Below are positions 25,601-38,144 of a stretch of 64,000 nt of DNA, one piece after another. Position 1 is the stretch's first letter; every line of letters begins with the position of its first letter. The notes beneath the pieces were generated by a model. It was not told where the DNA came from. It made no database searches and worked only from the letters and a program-made list of their open reading frames with translations. A program made the translations under genes and the position numbers. Source of the DNA: Acephala macrosclerotiorum (Eukaryota > Ascomycota > Leotiomycetes > Helotiales > Mollisiaceae); NCBI GenBank assembly GCA_014904845.1, contig MU119325.1, forward strand, positions 1-64,000, written 5' to 3'.

Positions 25601-27256
25601 TTAAATTATTATAAATTTTTATTGCTATTTATAATATTTATTTTTTCGTAATATATTTTTTTTTTTTTTTTAATATAATCGTATAAACTCGTTATAATAA
25701 AATATAATATTATTTTATTTTTTTAATTTTATTATTACGATTTTTATTTATTGTTTAAATTCTATAAATACAAAATTTTTTTTAATATTATAAATTAAAA
25801 ATTTTAACGATTTTAAATACGTATTAATTTAATATTTTTTAATTATATTTTATATTATTTGTATAAATATTTTCGTAATAAATCGTACGTTTTAAAATTT
25901 TATAATAAAATCTACAAATTGTAAAATCGTATTATCGTTTAAATATATAATAATAATAATTATCGAATAATTAAACTCGTAATCGTTTATTAAAAAAAAT
26001 TTAAATTGTTTTAATAATTTTACGTTTATTTAATAATAATAATAAAATTTATTAATTTATTTTAATTATTAAAACGTAAAATTTTTATATTTAATTTTAT
26101 TAAAAATATTTATAAATCGTCGTATTAATAAATATTTAAATTTTTTATATACATATTGTAAATTTATATTTATTAAATAGTATTAAATAAAAACTTTTTC
26201 TAGTTTTATTAATAAAATTTATAAATATTTTTATTTGCGTATAACGAGTACGATTATATTATTATTACGTTTTTTTATACGATTTTTTACGTTATTAAAT
26301 TAAATTTTAAATTTATTTATATTTTCTAAAAATAATAAAAATAGTATATTATAAAATACGACGTAAAAAATAACGTTTTTAATAAAAATATAAATTTTAA
26401 TTGTATTTTCGATTTTTATATTATTTATTTTAAATTGAATTCTTTTTTTACGATTTAAAATATTAAATTTAATTTGTAAATTGATTTTTTATAAAATTAT
26501 AAATTAATCGTATTTTGTAATTAATATAATAATTACGTTTATATTTAATAATATATTTTAAAATCTTTTTATAGTATATTTGTTCGTAAATTGAAAAAAA
26601 AAAAAAAAAAATTTTGAATTTTTTTTAATTAAATAAAATATATCGTTTTTAATTAAAAAATATTATATTTTTTAATTATTTAATTTCGCGATTAATTTTT
26701 CGATATCAACGTATTTTATAACAAAAAAATTAGTTTTTATAAATTTTCGATTATTTTTTTTTTGTTTTTCAAAATTGAATTTTTTTATATTTAAAATAAA
26801 AATATTAAAAATATTTATTTTATTTTTATTATTGAATTTCTATATTTTTTTTTTATAAATTAAAAAAATTTAATAATTTATTATAAAAATATATTTCTTA
26901 TATTGAAAATAAATTTCATTTTTAAATTTTTTATATATTTATTATTATTTTTTTAAAAAATATTTTATCGATTAATATTTTTTTTTTCTCGAATAATTAT
27001 TTTGATTATATTTATTATATTTTTAATTTTTATAATCGTAATTATATTTATTTTAATTATATTTATTATTGCGATTTTTATTTATTTTATATTTATTGTA
27101 TTTATAATCGATAAAATAAATATTAAAATTTAATTATTTTATATATTTTTTTTTTTCAATTGATTAAATAATATATTATAATTAGTATTAAACGTTTTTT
27201 AATGTGTTTTTAAAATTTATAAAATATATATAATATTTTTTAATATTATTATAAAT

Positions 27257-29289
27257 TTATAAAATATAATTTTTTATATTATTATTTTTACAATTTTTTT
27301 TCGATTATTTTTTTGAAATTTATTATAATTTATTAAATAATAATTCGAAATTTTCAATTAATTTTTTTAAACGAAAAATTATAATAAAAAATATTATTCA
27401 AATAAAAATTTCGTATTTATTTTTTCAATATAATTAAAAACGTTTTTTCGTATATATTTAATATAATATTTATATTATTATAATAAATTTAAAATAATTT
27501 TAATTTTTTATCGAAAAAATCGTAAATTGTTTTTTTATATTTATTATTATTATTAAAATAAAATTTTTTCAAATTATTAAATTTTTTAATAATTTAATTT
27601 TTTAATATTTTTATTTTTATTTTTATTCAATTTTTTTAATTTTTTTTTTTTGTATCGTACGATTAATATTCGTTGTAAATCTTTCGTTAAAAATAATCAA
27701 TTTTTCGAGATTTATAATCGTTTTATCGTATATTAAAAAATTAAAAAATTTAATTCTAATAAATTTTTTTATTTACGTCGTAAATAATATTTTATTTACT
27801 CGAGAGTTTACTCGTAATATTAATTTCTTATTATTTTTAATCGAATAAATATTCTTTTTTCAAATATCGTTATTTTAAATCGATTAAACGTTATCGTTTT
27901 AAATTGATTTATTTTATAATAAATTATTATTTTTTGTTTATTTTTTATTTTATTAAATTCTTTAATAATTTTTTTAAATCTTTAAAATAATATTTTTAAA
28001 AATACGTATATTTTATTTTTATTTCAAAATACTTTTTATTATAATTTTTAATTTGTATTAAAAATATTAAAAATTATTTTTTCGTTTTTTCAAATTAATA
28101 TTTATAAAACTTTTTAAAAATTTGATTAACGAATAATAAATATATTTTGTTTAAATTTTTATTCTATATTTAATTTAAATTTCAATTTTTATAATTTGTT
28201 TAAAATAATTAAATTTGATTATAATTAATTTTTTAAATTAAATCGAAAATTAAATTCTTTTTTTTTTTTTTATTATATTTTCGTATTTAATCAAATTATA
28301 TATTATTATCGTTTTGAAATAAAAATTTTAATTTATTCGTTTAATCGTTTATATAATATATAAATTTTATTTTTTTTGAAATAATTTTTTAAATAAATAA
28401 TTTTATTATCAATAATTATTTTAAAATGTATTATTTTTTAATTTTTAAAATTATTTATATAAAAATCTTATAAAATAATATTTTTATATTCGAATTTTTT
28501 AAATATTTTAAGTTTATATAAAATAAATTTATTTATAATAAATTTATTTAAATTTAATTTTTTAAAATCGATTTATTTTTTATATTCGTTTTTATTATAA
28601 TAAAAAAAACTTTTTTTTATTATACGTTTATTTAAATTAATTTTTTTTAAAATAAAAAAAATTAAAATAAATATTTGTAATCTTTCGTATTTATTATTAA
28701 TTAATAAAAAAATATTCAAAAAAAATAAATCGTTTTTTGAAATTTTTTTATTTTTATTTTAAATATTAATTTTTATTATTTTAAAATATAAATGTATTTG
28801 TTTATATATAAAATATAAATAAAAATTTAAATTAATTATAATTTAAATATGTTTCAAATAATATAAAAATTTATTGTTTTTAAAAAAAACGTAATATATA
28901 ATATTTTTTATTATTTTAATCGTTAATTTAAAAAAAAAAAAATTTTTTATAATCGATTTTTTTATCGTACGTAATAAACGCAAATCAAAAAAAATATAAT
29001 TAAAATTCAATAATTGTTTTTTTAAATTTTTAGTATTATACGAAAAATCTTTTAAATACTAAAAAAAATATAAAATGTAAAACTTTTAAATATTGAAAGA
29101 ATTTATATTTTTTTATATAGAATTCTTTTAATATTTTTTTATAAAGTTTTTTAAATATTGAAAAAAATTAAATACATATTTTCAAATTTTGAAAAAATAT
29201 ATATTTTTTTACGTAAAAACTTTTTTTAATTTAAATTTTATTATTTTATATTTAATTAATAAAATTAAATATTAATTAATATTAATAAT
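27257..29289 (+). repeat. Duplicated 2,033-bp block, copy left of the N gap
   Basis: Every stretch I compared is identical to 29300-31332 at a constant offset of 2,043, including long A and T runs (13 A near 28930, 14 T near 28258). The one mismatch I found is AAAATAATTT near 27491 against AAAATGATTT. Such identity inside RIPed DNA, ending exactly at a gap, points to two contig ends that overlap but were not merged. Confidence 0.85.
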
Positions 29290-29299
29290 NNNNNNNNNN
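29290..29299. other. Assembly gap (10 N)
   Basis: A run of ten N characters. It is flanked by the two copies of a 2,033-bp direct repeat, so the gap probably marks a negative gap (overlap) rather than missing sequence. Confidence 0.97.
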
Positions 29300-31332
29300 T
29301 TATAAAATATAATTTTTTATATTATTATTTTTACAATTTTTTTTCGATTATTTTTTTGAAATTTATTATAATTTATTAAATAATAATTCGAAATTTTCAA
29401 TTAATTTTTTTAAACGAAAAATTATAATAAAAAATATTATTCAAATAAAAATTTCGTATTTATTTTTTCAATATAATTAAAAACGTTTTTTCGTATATAT
29501 TTAATATAATATTTATATTATTATAATAAATTTAAAATGATTTTAATTTTTTATCGAAAAAATCGTAAATTGTTTTTTTATATTTATTATTATTATTAAA
29601 ATAAAATTTTTTCAAATTATTAAATTTTTTAATAATTTAATTTTTTAATATTTTTATTTTTATTTTTATTCAATTTTTTTAATTTTTTTTTTTTGTATCG
29701 TACGATTAATATTCGTTGTAAATCTTTCGTTAAAAATAATCAATTTTTCGAGATTTATAATCGTTTTATCGTATATTAAAAAATTAAAAAATTTAATTCT
29801 AATAAATTTTTTTATTTACGTCGTAAATAATATTTTATTTACTCGAGAGTTTACTCGTAATATTAATTTCTTATTATTTTTAATCGAATAAATATTCTTT
29901 TTTCAAATATCGTTATTTTAAATCGATTAAACGTTATCGTTTTAAATTGATTTATTTTATAATAAATTATTATTTTTTGTTTATTTTTTATTTTATTAAA
30001 TTCTTTAATAATTTTTTTAAATCTTTAAAATAATATTTTTAAAAATACGTATATTTTATTTTTATTTCAAAATACTTTTTATTATAATTTTTAATTTGTA
30101 TTAAAAATATTAAAAATTATTTTTTCGTTTTTTCAAATTAATATTTATAAAACTTTTTAAAAATTTGATTAACGAATAATAAATATATTTTGTTTAAATT
30201 TTTATTCTATATTTAATTTAAATTTCAATTTTTATAATTTGTTTAAAATAATTAAATTTGATTATAATTAATTTTTTAAATTAAATCGAAAATTAAATTC
30301 TTTTTTTTTTTTTTATTATATTTTCGTATTTAATCAAATTATATATTATTATCGTTTTGAAATAAAAATTTTAATTTATTCGTTTAATCGTTTATATAAT
30401 ATATAAATTTTATTTTTTTTGAAATAATTTTTTAAATAAATAATTTTATTATCAATAATTATTTTAAAATGTATTATTTTTTAATTTTTAAAATTATTTA
30501 TATAAAAATCTTATAAAATAATATTTTTATATTCGAATTTTTTAAATATTTTAAGTTTATATAAAATAAATTTATTTATAATAAATTTATTTAAATTTAA
30601 TTTTTTAAAATCGATTTATTTTTTATATTCGTTTTTATTATAATAAAAAAAACTTTTTTTTATTATACGTTTATTTAAATTAATTTTTTTTAAAATAAAA
30701 AAAATTAAAATAAATATTTGTAATCTTTCGTATTTATTATTAATTAATAAAAAAATATTCAAAAAAAATAAATCGTTTTTTGAAATTTTTTTATTTTTAT
30801 TTTAAATATTAATTTTTATTATTTTAAAATATAAATGTATTTGTTTATATATAAAATATAAATAAAAATTTAAATTAATTATAATTTAAATATGTTTCAA
30901 ATAATATAAAAATTTATTGTTTTTAAAAAAAACGTAATATATAATATTTTTTATTATTTTAATCGTTAATTTAAAAAAAAAAAAATTTTTTATAATCGAT
31001 TTTTTTATCGTACGTAATAAACGCAAATCAAAAAAAATATAATTAAAATTCAATAATTGTTTTTTTAAATTTTTAGTATTATACGAAAAATCTTTTAAAT
31101 ACTAAAAAAAATATAAAATGTAAAACTTTTAAATATTGAAAGAATTTATATTTTTTTATATAGAATTCTTTTAATATTTTTTTATAAAGTTTTTTAAATA
31201 TTGAAAAAAATTAAATACATATTTTCAAATTTTGAAAAAATATATATTTTTTTACGTAAAAACTTTTTTTAATTTAAATTTTATTATTTTATATTTAATT
31301 AATAAAATTAAATATTAATTAATATTAATAAT
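29300..31332 (+). repeat. Duplicated 2,033-bp block, copy right of the N gap
   Basis: Second copy of 27257-29289. It starts directly after the last N and ends 7 bp before the right LTR of the surrounding element, where the left contig ran out. Confidence 0.85.
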
Positions 31333-31339
31333 ATTAATA

Positions 31340-31460
31340 TATTACGTTTAATAATCGTAGTTTTTACGTATTAAATATAAAAAGTATTAATATATTTTCA
31401 AGTTTTATATTAATTTTTTTTAAATAAAATACGTAATAAATACGTATATATATTCCAATA
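31340..31460. repeat. Right LTR of the 22.2-31.5 kb element
   Basis: 121 bp. Shares TTTTATATTA and ACGTAATAAA blocks with the left LTR in the same order. Followed by TAATA. Confidence 0.72.
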
Positions 31461-32530
31461 TAATAATTATTTATTTAAATAAATTAAAATTATAAAGTTT
31501 TTAAAATTTTTAAATTTTTATATTTAAAATATAAATAAATTATAAAAATATTAATTATTTTTTAATTTCATATTTTATTATAATTATTTTACGATTTATA
31601 TTTTAATTATAATTACGAATATAAAAATTAAATAAATATTTTTTATATATTTAATTTTTAAATTATTTAAATTAATAAAAATTCTATAATTAATTAATTT
31701 TATATAAATATTAATTTTAAAATTCTTATATTAAAAAATATTAAATTTAATTAAAATTTATTCGAATTATATAAAAAAATAATTATTAATTAAAAAAAAA
31801 ATTTTATAATATTAATTTTTTTAAAAATAAAATTATAAAATATTTAAAAAAAAAAATTTTTAAATTAATTAAACGTTAAAAATTAAAATATAATATTATT
31901 TATTTTTATATTTTATTTTTAAATTCGAAAATTGAAATAAATTTTTAATTATTAATAAACGATATAAAAATAATTACGAAATTTAAAAAATCGTTTTTAT
32001 TTTATTTTATATTATATTAAATAATTTTAAATATTTATTTAATTCGAAATAAATTTATAAATTATTTAATTTTTATTTAAAAAATTAAAATATAAAATAA
32101 TAAATTATTTATTAATAATACGTATTATGTAATAATTATATATTTAAATTTTTAATATTTAATTAATAATTAATTATTAAATAAATTCGATTTATAAAAT
32201 TAATATTTTTATACGTATAAATTTTATTTAAATTAATTAATTTTATAATTAAATTTTAAATTATTTATATAATTTATAAAACGATTAAAATTTATTAATT
32301 AAATAAAACGTAATTATTAATTTATATATAAATTTTATTAAAAAATATTAAAATTTATATAATAAATTAAATAAATATTATAAATTATACGTTTTAAATA
32401 TTTAAATATTTAATTTTAATTTAATATTAATATTAAAATAAAAACAATTAATAATTATTTTATTTATTTATTTATTTATTTATAATTAATATAAATAAAT
32501 ATTATAAATAAAATTTTAAATAAAATAAAA
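31461..32530. other. AT-rich RIPed DNA without a visible gene
   Basis: No open frame of note. A short (TTTA)n run lies at about 32459-32482 just before the dispersed repeat. Confidence 0.5.
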
Positions 32531-33456
32531 TGTTTCTCTCGTTCCGAAAGAAAGAGTCCGTTCGTCGACTCGCAAGCGAGCCAATCAGCGGACGGACTTT
32601 TTCTTTCTTTACTCGACGCACATTTTGCTCCGCAGGCCTCGCAAAAGCGCTCCTGCAGAGGGCTATAAAGTCTTCGACTTTAATAATTTATTTTTATTTT
32701 AAATTTCAAGTTAAAAGCTTTTAATTTGAGCGATTTATAAGTATTTGAAGTTGGAATAGTTATTGAGATAGAGTTCTAGATTCTGCCGAGCGGTGAAGCT
32801 GATAAGCTGATAAGCACTTTAGTGCCTAAGGCAAAAACGCACTTCTAGTAAAACTTCAATTTACACCAGGGGGACACCCCCTGGGACCCCCGTCTTTTAT
32901 ATTGAATTGCTACGATTGATTCTATTGATTATAAATACTTATTACGATTATATTTACTAGGGGGAGACCCCCTAGGACCCCCCTTGAAAGCTGCGCAGCT
33001 ATAAAGTTAATAAGAGTAGGATTTTGGTGTGCCAGCATTTCAATGCCTGAGACAGAAACGCACTTAGGCAGTTTTACGGTCGCGATTTTGACTGAGTGCG
33101 ACTATATTCTATTGATTTGCGCAATAACGGATTAATAAAATTACTTGAAACTTAAAATCTGAAGATATTTAATCGAGTTTCAACTTATTTACGAGTTTCA
33201 TACTATTTGGATTAATTAATAGATTATAGTTGTGAGCGCAGCTGCAATCGTGAGATTTTGGTGTTCTCTATCGGAGCGGCTGCGCATTATTCCGAAATCA
33301 TGTGACAATAGAATTTCTTAATGAACCAATCAAATCGCTGCATTTGGGCACCTCGATTAAATTTGAGCAAAATCGCCCATAGTTGAGATGACTCGTGCCA
33401 CGTGAATAACACGTGATTTAATAAAAGTTGACATTAGTCCTTAAGGCGGACGGCCA
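32531..33456 (+). repeat. Dispersed repeat family copy A (926 bp, unmutated)
   Basis: An island of normal composition starting TGTTTCTCTCGTTCCG and ending GGCGGACGGCCA. It is non-coding. It aligns collinearly with the RIPed copy B at 36887-38144 and its last ~100 bp with an inverted fragment near 36.6 kb. Two perfect hairpins are present: CCAGGGGG-ACA-CCCCCTGG (32876-32894) and CTAGGGGG-AGA-CCCCCTAG (32957-32975). Each is followed by GGACCCCC and a TTGAATTGCTACGATTG-like stretch, so they head repeated sub-units. TG...CA ends would suit a solo LTR, but no matching target duplication was found. Confidence 0.7.
32876..32975. repeat. Pair of perfect G5/C5 hairpins
   Basis: 8-bp stems with 3-nt loops at 32876-32894 (loop ACA) and 32957-32975 (loop AGA), 81 bp apart. 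The second differs from the first by compensating C-to-T and G-to-A changes in the stem (CCAG/CTGG against CTAG/CTAG), so pairing is kept. Each is followed by GGACCCCC. Confidence 0.8.
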
Positions 33457-34720
33457 AATAAATTTATAAATTTTTATAAATTTTTATTTTATTTTATTAA
33501 TTATTTAAATTATAATATATTATATTTTTTATAATTTTAAATTTTATAAATATATTAAATAATAAAAATTAATAAAATATACGATTTTAAATAAAAAAAA
33601 TTATTAAAAAAAATTATATTTATTAAGAATTATATTTATAAATAAATATTAATAATTATTAAATTATTAATAAAAAAAATTTATTAAATATATTTTAATA
33701 ATTATATTTAATATTAATTTATTAATATTTTTATATATAAATAATATTTAAATTTTTATTATAATTAATTAATTTATTTTAAAAAATATAAATATAAATA
33801 ATAATAATATATAATTATATAAATAAATAAATAAAAATATTAATTCGTTATATTTAATTAATTATAATTAAAAATTTTAATATTTTTATATAATATTACG
33901 AGAAATTTTATTTTTTTATATATTAGTATTTCAAGTATTAATTTAATCACGTATTACGAATTATATAATTCGTAATAATATTTTTTAATTGAATTAAACT
34001 TTTTATTACTATTGTAATATTATTATATATACGTAATATATAAATTATTTAATAATATATATATTAATATCGAATTAATATTATTATTTTAATTTTTATT
34101 TTTATTAAAAATTATTAAACGTTATTAATATTAAAAAAAATATATAAATATATTTTTTATAAATTAATTTAATAATAATATGTAATATATTAATAATTAT
34201 ATATATAATAAAATTTTAAATTATAAAATTTTATTTTATTTTAAATTTTTTTTTAAATTTAATTATTAATAAAAAAAATTTATTAATATAAATTTTATAT
34301 AATAAATAAATTTTTTTTATAAATTTAAAATAATTATATATAAAATATTATATTTTATTATATATATTATATATTAATTATTTTATCAAATTTAAATTTT
34401 TAAAAATAATATAATTTAAAATATTTTTAAATTAATAAATAAAAATTTTAAAATTTTAAATTTAAAATATAATTATATTAATTTAATTAAATTTAAAATT
34501 ATATTATATTAATTTAATTAAATTTAAAATTATATTAATATATTTTTAATAAAAAATATTATTTTTTTTATTTCAAATTTTATAATAATATATTTTAATA
34601 CGTATATAATAAAATTTTATAATATAAAAAATTTTATATATAAAATTTTAAATTTATTAAATATTTTAATTTTAATATATTTAAAACGTTTAAATATTTA
34701 AAATTCGTTTAAAAAACTTA
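33457..34720. other. AT-rich RIPed DNA without a visible gene
   Basis: No gene is seen. It contains a perfect 26-bp palindrome at 33952-33977 (half-site TATTACGAATTAT) and partial short repeats such as ATTAATTTAATTAAATTTAA near 34470-34530. Confidence 0.5.
33952..33977. repeat. Perfect 26-bp palindrome
   Basis: The half-site TATTACGAATTAT is followed directly by its reverse complement with no loop. It may be chance in AT-rich DNA or the junction of two inverted repeat copies. Confidence 0.7.
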
Positions 34721-35092
34721 GAACATTTAAAGCGTTTAAAAAAATAATTTATTATTTGATTAATCTGATTAAACGGCTCTAGTTTGATCGCAATCTAATA
34801 AGCTCGGCAGACGGCGTTTTAGACTGGAGCTAAACCAGACAGGGAATGGCACGCCGGCCCGATTACTAGCGAATTTCCGATCAAATTGAAATTTGCCGAT
34901 GTAGTAAACTTATTAAAATCTCACGCTGCTTTAAAGCTTGTGCACCTTACACCAAGGCGGCACGGCACGACACGACTTTTTTACGTCAAAAGCCGGAAAC
35001 TCTTTTTGGTTATAATAATTTTACATTTAGATGTATTGCTCAAACAAACAAAGTAGTTACTAAAACGGCAATCCTAATCTCGTTCCCCTTTT
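34721..35092. other. 3' flank of the HNH gene; composition recovers here
   Basis: The sequence changes from RIPed to normal at about 34750. No gene is seen. It holds a CGGCACGGCACGACACGAC stretch near 34961-34979. It probably contains the transcript end of the minus-strand HNH gene. Confidence 0.4.
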
Positions 35093-36076
35093 CTAACTAC
35101 TACGTACATTCAGCCTCGACGCGAACTCCATCTCAAATCTCTCTTTGCCGTATGGTTCGTTTCGTAGCGTTGTCATCATATCTGTACCACGAGGGAAATC
35201 AGTCTCAAAGAGCGGCTCCCCTCCGCCTCGCATATTAGCAAGTACACATTGTCGAAAGTGCCATCTTAGCACTTCATCTGATATACGATCAGGGTTGTCT
35301 TCGTTGCGACAGATAGGGTCAAGGATTCGTCCATCTATTCCCCAGCTATTGGGAGCAAATGTAATAATCTTATAACCGTCCTTCTGCCGTGTTAGTATTA
35401 ACAGGACAAGTTCTAGTTCCACGATACTTACATCCGGGTTAATAGAGAATAGGTACTGGTCAAACCGCTCGTGCAAATTCGTTGACATAAGTAACCCATT
35501 TTGAGTAGAGTGTATTTCAGAACTTCCCACAACACCGTCCATATTCGTAATCCAGCGCCCGTAGTTATATTGAATCCAAAGGCTTTCATGCTCTAGTGGA
35601 AACACATGTGAAGCTTGAAAACCAGCCCAGTTTCCCCACGGAGCCAAGTCGTTCACCTCCCCGGATATAACACATTTCCCGTCCCTTGCGCGGACCCCAG
35701 TACGGAATGTGTCTTCTCGACCCGAAACAGCGTGACTGATTAATCGAGCAAACCATGCTTCATCGCTCACATGGATAGTTCCTCGGATCAATCAGCTCAA
35801 GGAACCCTGCTGATTTCATACAAGAAAAGACTTACCTTCGTCATAGACATCATAATCTCCAGGCACAACTGGGTTACTTGACGGTGTAAGAGTCCGATTA
35901 GACTCTCGGTGTCTAACAGTCCAATGTTCTCCTACAATAAGAACCACATGGCTGAGAAGCCAGATCAGAGTTGCTTCGTTTAGAGAACCCTTTTGGTAGA
36001 AGCCCCCTAAGGTTACTCCGGTAGACGCGTCATAGAAATGGACATTGCGCCATGCGACACGGTTTGTTGGGGGCAT
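35093..36076 (-). CDS. HNH-nuclease-domain protein (DUF7881 + HNH_2 type), two exons
   Basis: Exon 1 is 36076-35836, intron 35835-35782 (54 bp, GTAAGT donor, CTGAT branch-like site, AG acceptor) and exon 2 is 35781-35093. The join gives a 309-residue protein. Residues ~8-80 (R-N-V-H-F-Y-D-A, later G-E-H-W-T-V-R) fit the N-terminal DUF7881 domain. Residues ~80-200 fit an HNH_2 domain: Cys117 in K-C-V-I-S-G, His139 in S-H-V-F-P-L, Asn175, and His184 in the L-H-E-R-F-D stretch. This architecture is common and uncharacterised in Pezizomycotina, and nuclease activity is inferred from the family. Exon 2 alone has no ATG start, which supports the splice. It is the only gene in 50 kb, in a ~1.7-kb unmutated island between two copies of a dispersed repeat. 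Confidence 0.88.
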
Positions 36077-36425
36077 CGTGGCTTGTCATTCGGCCAATGC
36101 AAGCTAAATTTATGAGATGGTCAATGCCGTGTCGTTGAAGCTCAAGCCGGGCGATTCGTGGAGCCGTTTTCCTCCTGGCTGCAGAGGGGTATAGGAGGGA
36201 CTGGTCGATGCAAAAGGACCGAGTTGCGTATGAAGGATGGGGACATAGTCTCGCAAACAAAGTGGTGGATAGGTGGTTAAGAAATGGAGGAAGAATGCGA
36301 AATGAGAAGAGGTACGCTACCCTGCCAAGCGGTGGTAGGTCCGTGCACGCGCCCGGTACTGCGGTCGCGTTTTCCGTATAGGAGTTTGCCGTTTGATCGT
36401 TTACGTATTTTTAACGTATTAAATA
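36077..36425. promoter_or_regulatory. Upstream region of the HNH gene, to the edge of the island
   Basis: Normal-composition DNA running up to about 36410, where RIPed sequence resumes. It should contain the minus-strand promoter. I see no clear TATA box or named site. Confidence 0.35.
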
Positions 36426-36544
36426 CTTAAAATAATTTATAATTATATTAAATTATATTATTTTATATTATAATTTTCGTATATTTTTTTATTTTTTATA
36501 TTCGATTATTTTTAAATTATTTTATAATAATTAATTATTTATTT

Positions 36545-36650
36545 ATTTAATTTAAAAATTAATATTAATTTTTATTAAATTACGCGTTTATTACGTAATA
36601 TAAATTATTTCAACTATGGGCGAAAAACATTAAATTTAATTTTTTTTATA
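36545..36650 (-). repeat. Dispersed repeat family copy C (truncated, inverted, RIPed)
   Basis: Reverse-complement match to the last ~100 bp of copy A. TTTCAACTATGGGCG is preserved (from CGCCCATAGTTGAGA in copy A), as is TTTTTATTAAATTACGCG. The rest is mutated. Extent to the right is unclear. Confidence 0.6.
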
Positions 36651-36886
36651 ATAATAAATTATAATAAAAAAACAATTATTTAAAATAAATAAAAAATAAT
36701 TAATAAAATAATTTATTAATTATTTAAAAATCGTATTAAATAAAACGAAAAAAGCAATATTATTAATATATAAAATTATATTCAATACAATTTTAATGTA
36801 CGAATTAAAACGTATTTAAAAAAAATACGTAAAAAAATTATTTATTTATTATTATATTTATTATATTTATATAAAAAATATTAAAA

Positions 36887-38144
36887 TATTTTTCTCGTTT
36901 TGAAAAAAAAAATCCGTTTATCGTCGATTTGCAAACGAATTAATCAGTGAACGAATTTTTTCTTTCAATACTCGATATATATTTTGCTTTATAAATCTCG
37001 TAAAAGTATTTTTACGAAAAGTTTTAAAGTTTTCGATTTTAGTAATTTATTTTTATTTTAAGTTTCAAATTAAAAACTTTTAATTTGAACGTTTTATAAG
37101 TATTTAAAATTAGTATAATTATTAAAAAGTAATAATTTGAGATTTTATTGAATAATAAAATTCGATAAATTAATAAATTTTTTAGTATTTAAAATATAAA
37201 CGTATTACGAAATTTTATATTATTAAAAGAATATTTTTTATATTGAATTATTACGATCGATTCAATTAATTGAAATTACTTTTTTTAGTATATAATTCCA
37301 AAGAAAAATCTCTTAAAACTTTTTTTAAGAATTGCGTAATCGTAAAATAATTTTAGTACTTAAATACTTAAAATAAAAACGCACTTTTAACAAAGTCTTA
37401 TAATAAGAAAACAATATCAAAAAAAAACTTTTTAAAACTTTTATTTCTTATATTGAATTTCTACGATTAATTTTATTAATTATAAAAAGATATTACGATT
37501 ATATTTATTAAAAAAAACTTTTTAAAATTTTCTTTAAAAATTGTACAATTATTTTAATATTTAAATACTTTAATACTTTAAATATAAACGTATTTACTAT
37601 AGAAATTTACACTAGAAAAATACTCTTTAAAATTCTTATTTTTTATATTAAAATATTACGATTAATTTAATTAATATATAATTTCAAAAAAAAATTCTTT
37701 GAAATTTTTTTTAAAAATTATATAATTATAAAAATATTTAAATTTAAATAAATAATTAAATACTTTAATACTTAAAATAAAAACGTATTTAAAAAAATTT
37801 GTAATTATAATTTTTATTAAATACAATTATATTTTATTAATTTGCGTAATAACGAATTAATAAAATTATTAAAAATTTAAAATTTAAAAATATTTAATCG
37901 AATTTCAATATATTTACAAGTTTTATACAATTATAATTACGAGATTTTAATATTTTTTATCAAAGTAATTATATATTATTTCGAAGTCACGAGATTATTG
38001 AATTTTTAATAGATTAATTAAATCGCTATATTTAAATATTTCGATTAAATTTAATATTTTTTATTTATAATTGAAATAACTCGTATTACGTAAATAACGC
38101 GTAATTTAATAAAAATTGATATTAGTTTTTAAAACGAACGATTA
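36887..38144 (+). repeat. Dispersed repeat family copy B (RIPed, longer)
   Basis: Aligns end to end with copy A, with C-to-T and G-to-A changes throughout (for example TCTCGTTTTGAAA against TCTCGTTCCGAAA). It is about 330 bp longer than A because the sub-unit headed by the hairpin and the ATTGAATT-CTACGATT stretch is present in more copies (about 37221, 37445 and 37640). The hairpins themselves are destroyed. Confidence 0.75.

Larger units (their letters stand above)
22203..31460. mobile_element. RIP-degraded LTR retrotransposon containing a MITE and an assembly gap
   Basis: Direct repeats at 22203-22361 and 31340-31460 start TATTAC(A/G)TTTAATAAT and end CTCGATA or TTCCAATA, the RIPed forms of TG...CA termini. 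The left one carries about 38 extra bp. Both are flanked by the same 5-bp duplication TAATA (22198-22202 and 31461-31465). The interior is very AT-rich and I could not recognise pol motifs, so family and strand are open. Its apparent 9.3 kb includes a 2,043-bp assembly duplication and a 266-bp MITE with its TA. The true element is therefore about 7 kb, a normal size for a gypsy or copia element. Confidence 0.72.

Noticed and set aside
27257..31332. Genuine recent segmental duplication
   Set aside because: The repeat stops exactly at a placeholder gap, and near identity in RIPed DNA is much better explained by unmerged contig overlap.
32530..32724. 64-residue open frame at the start of repeat copy A
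   Set aside because: The RIPed copy B does not preserve a frame, and the sequence is part of a non-coding repeat. The apparent start codon is the edge of the repeat.
36030..36260. 76-residue minus-strand frame upstream of the HNH gene
   Set aside because: Overlaps the start of exon 1 in a different frame and lies in the promoter/5' UTR region.
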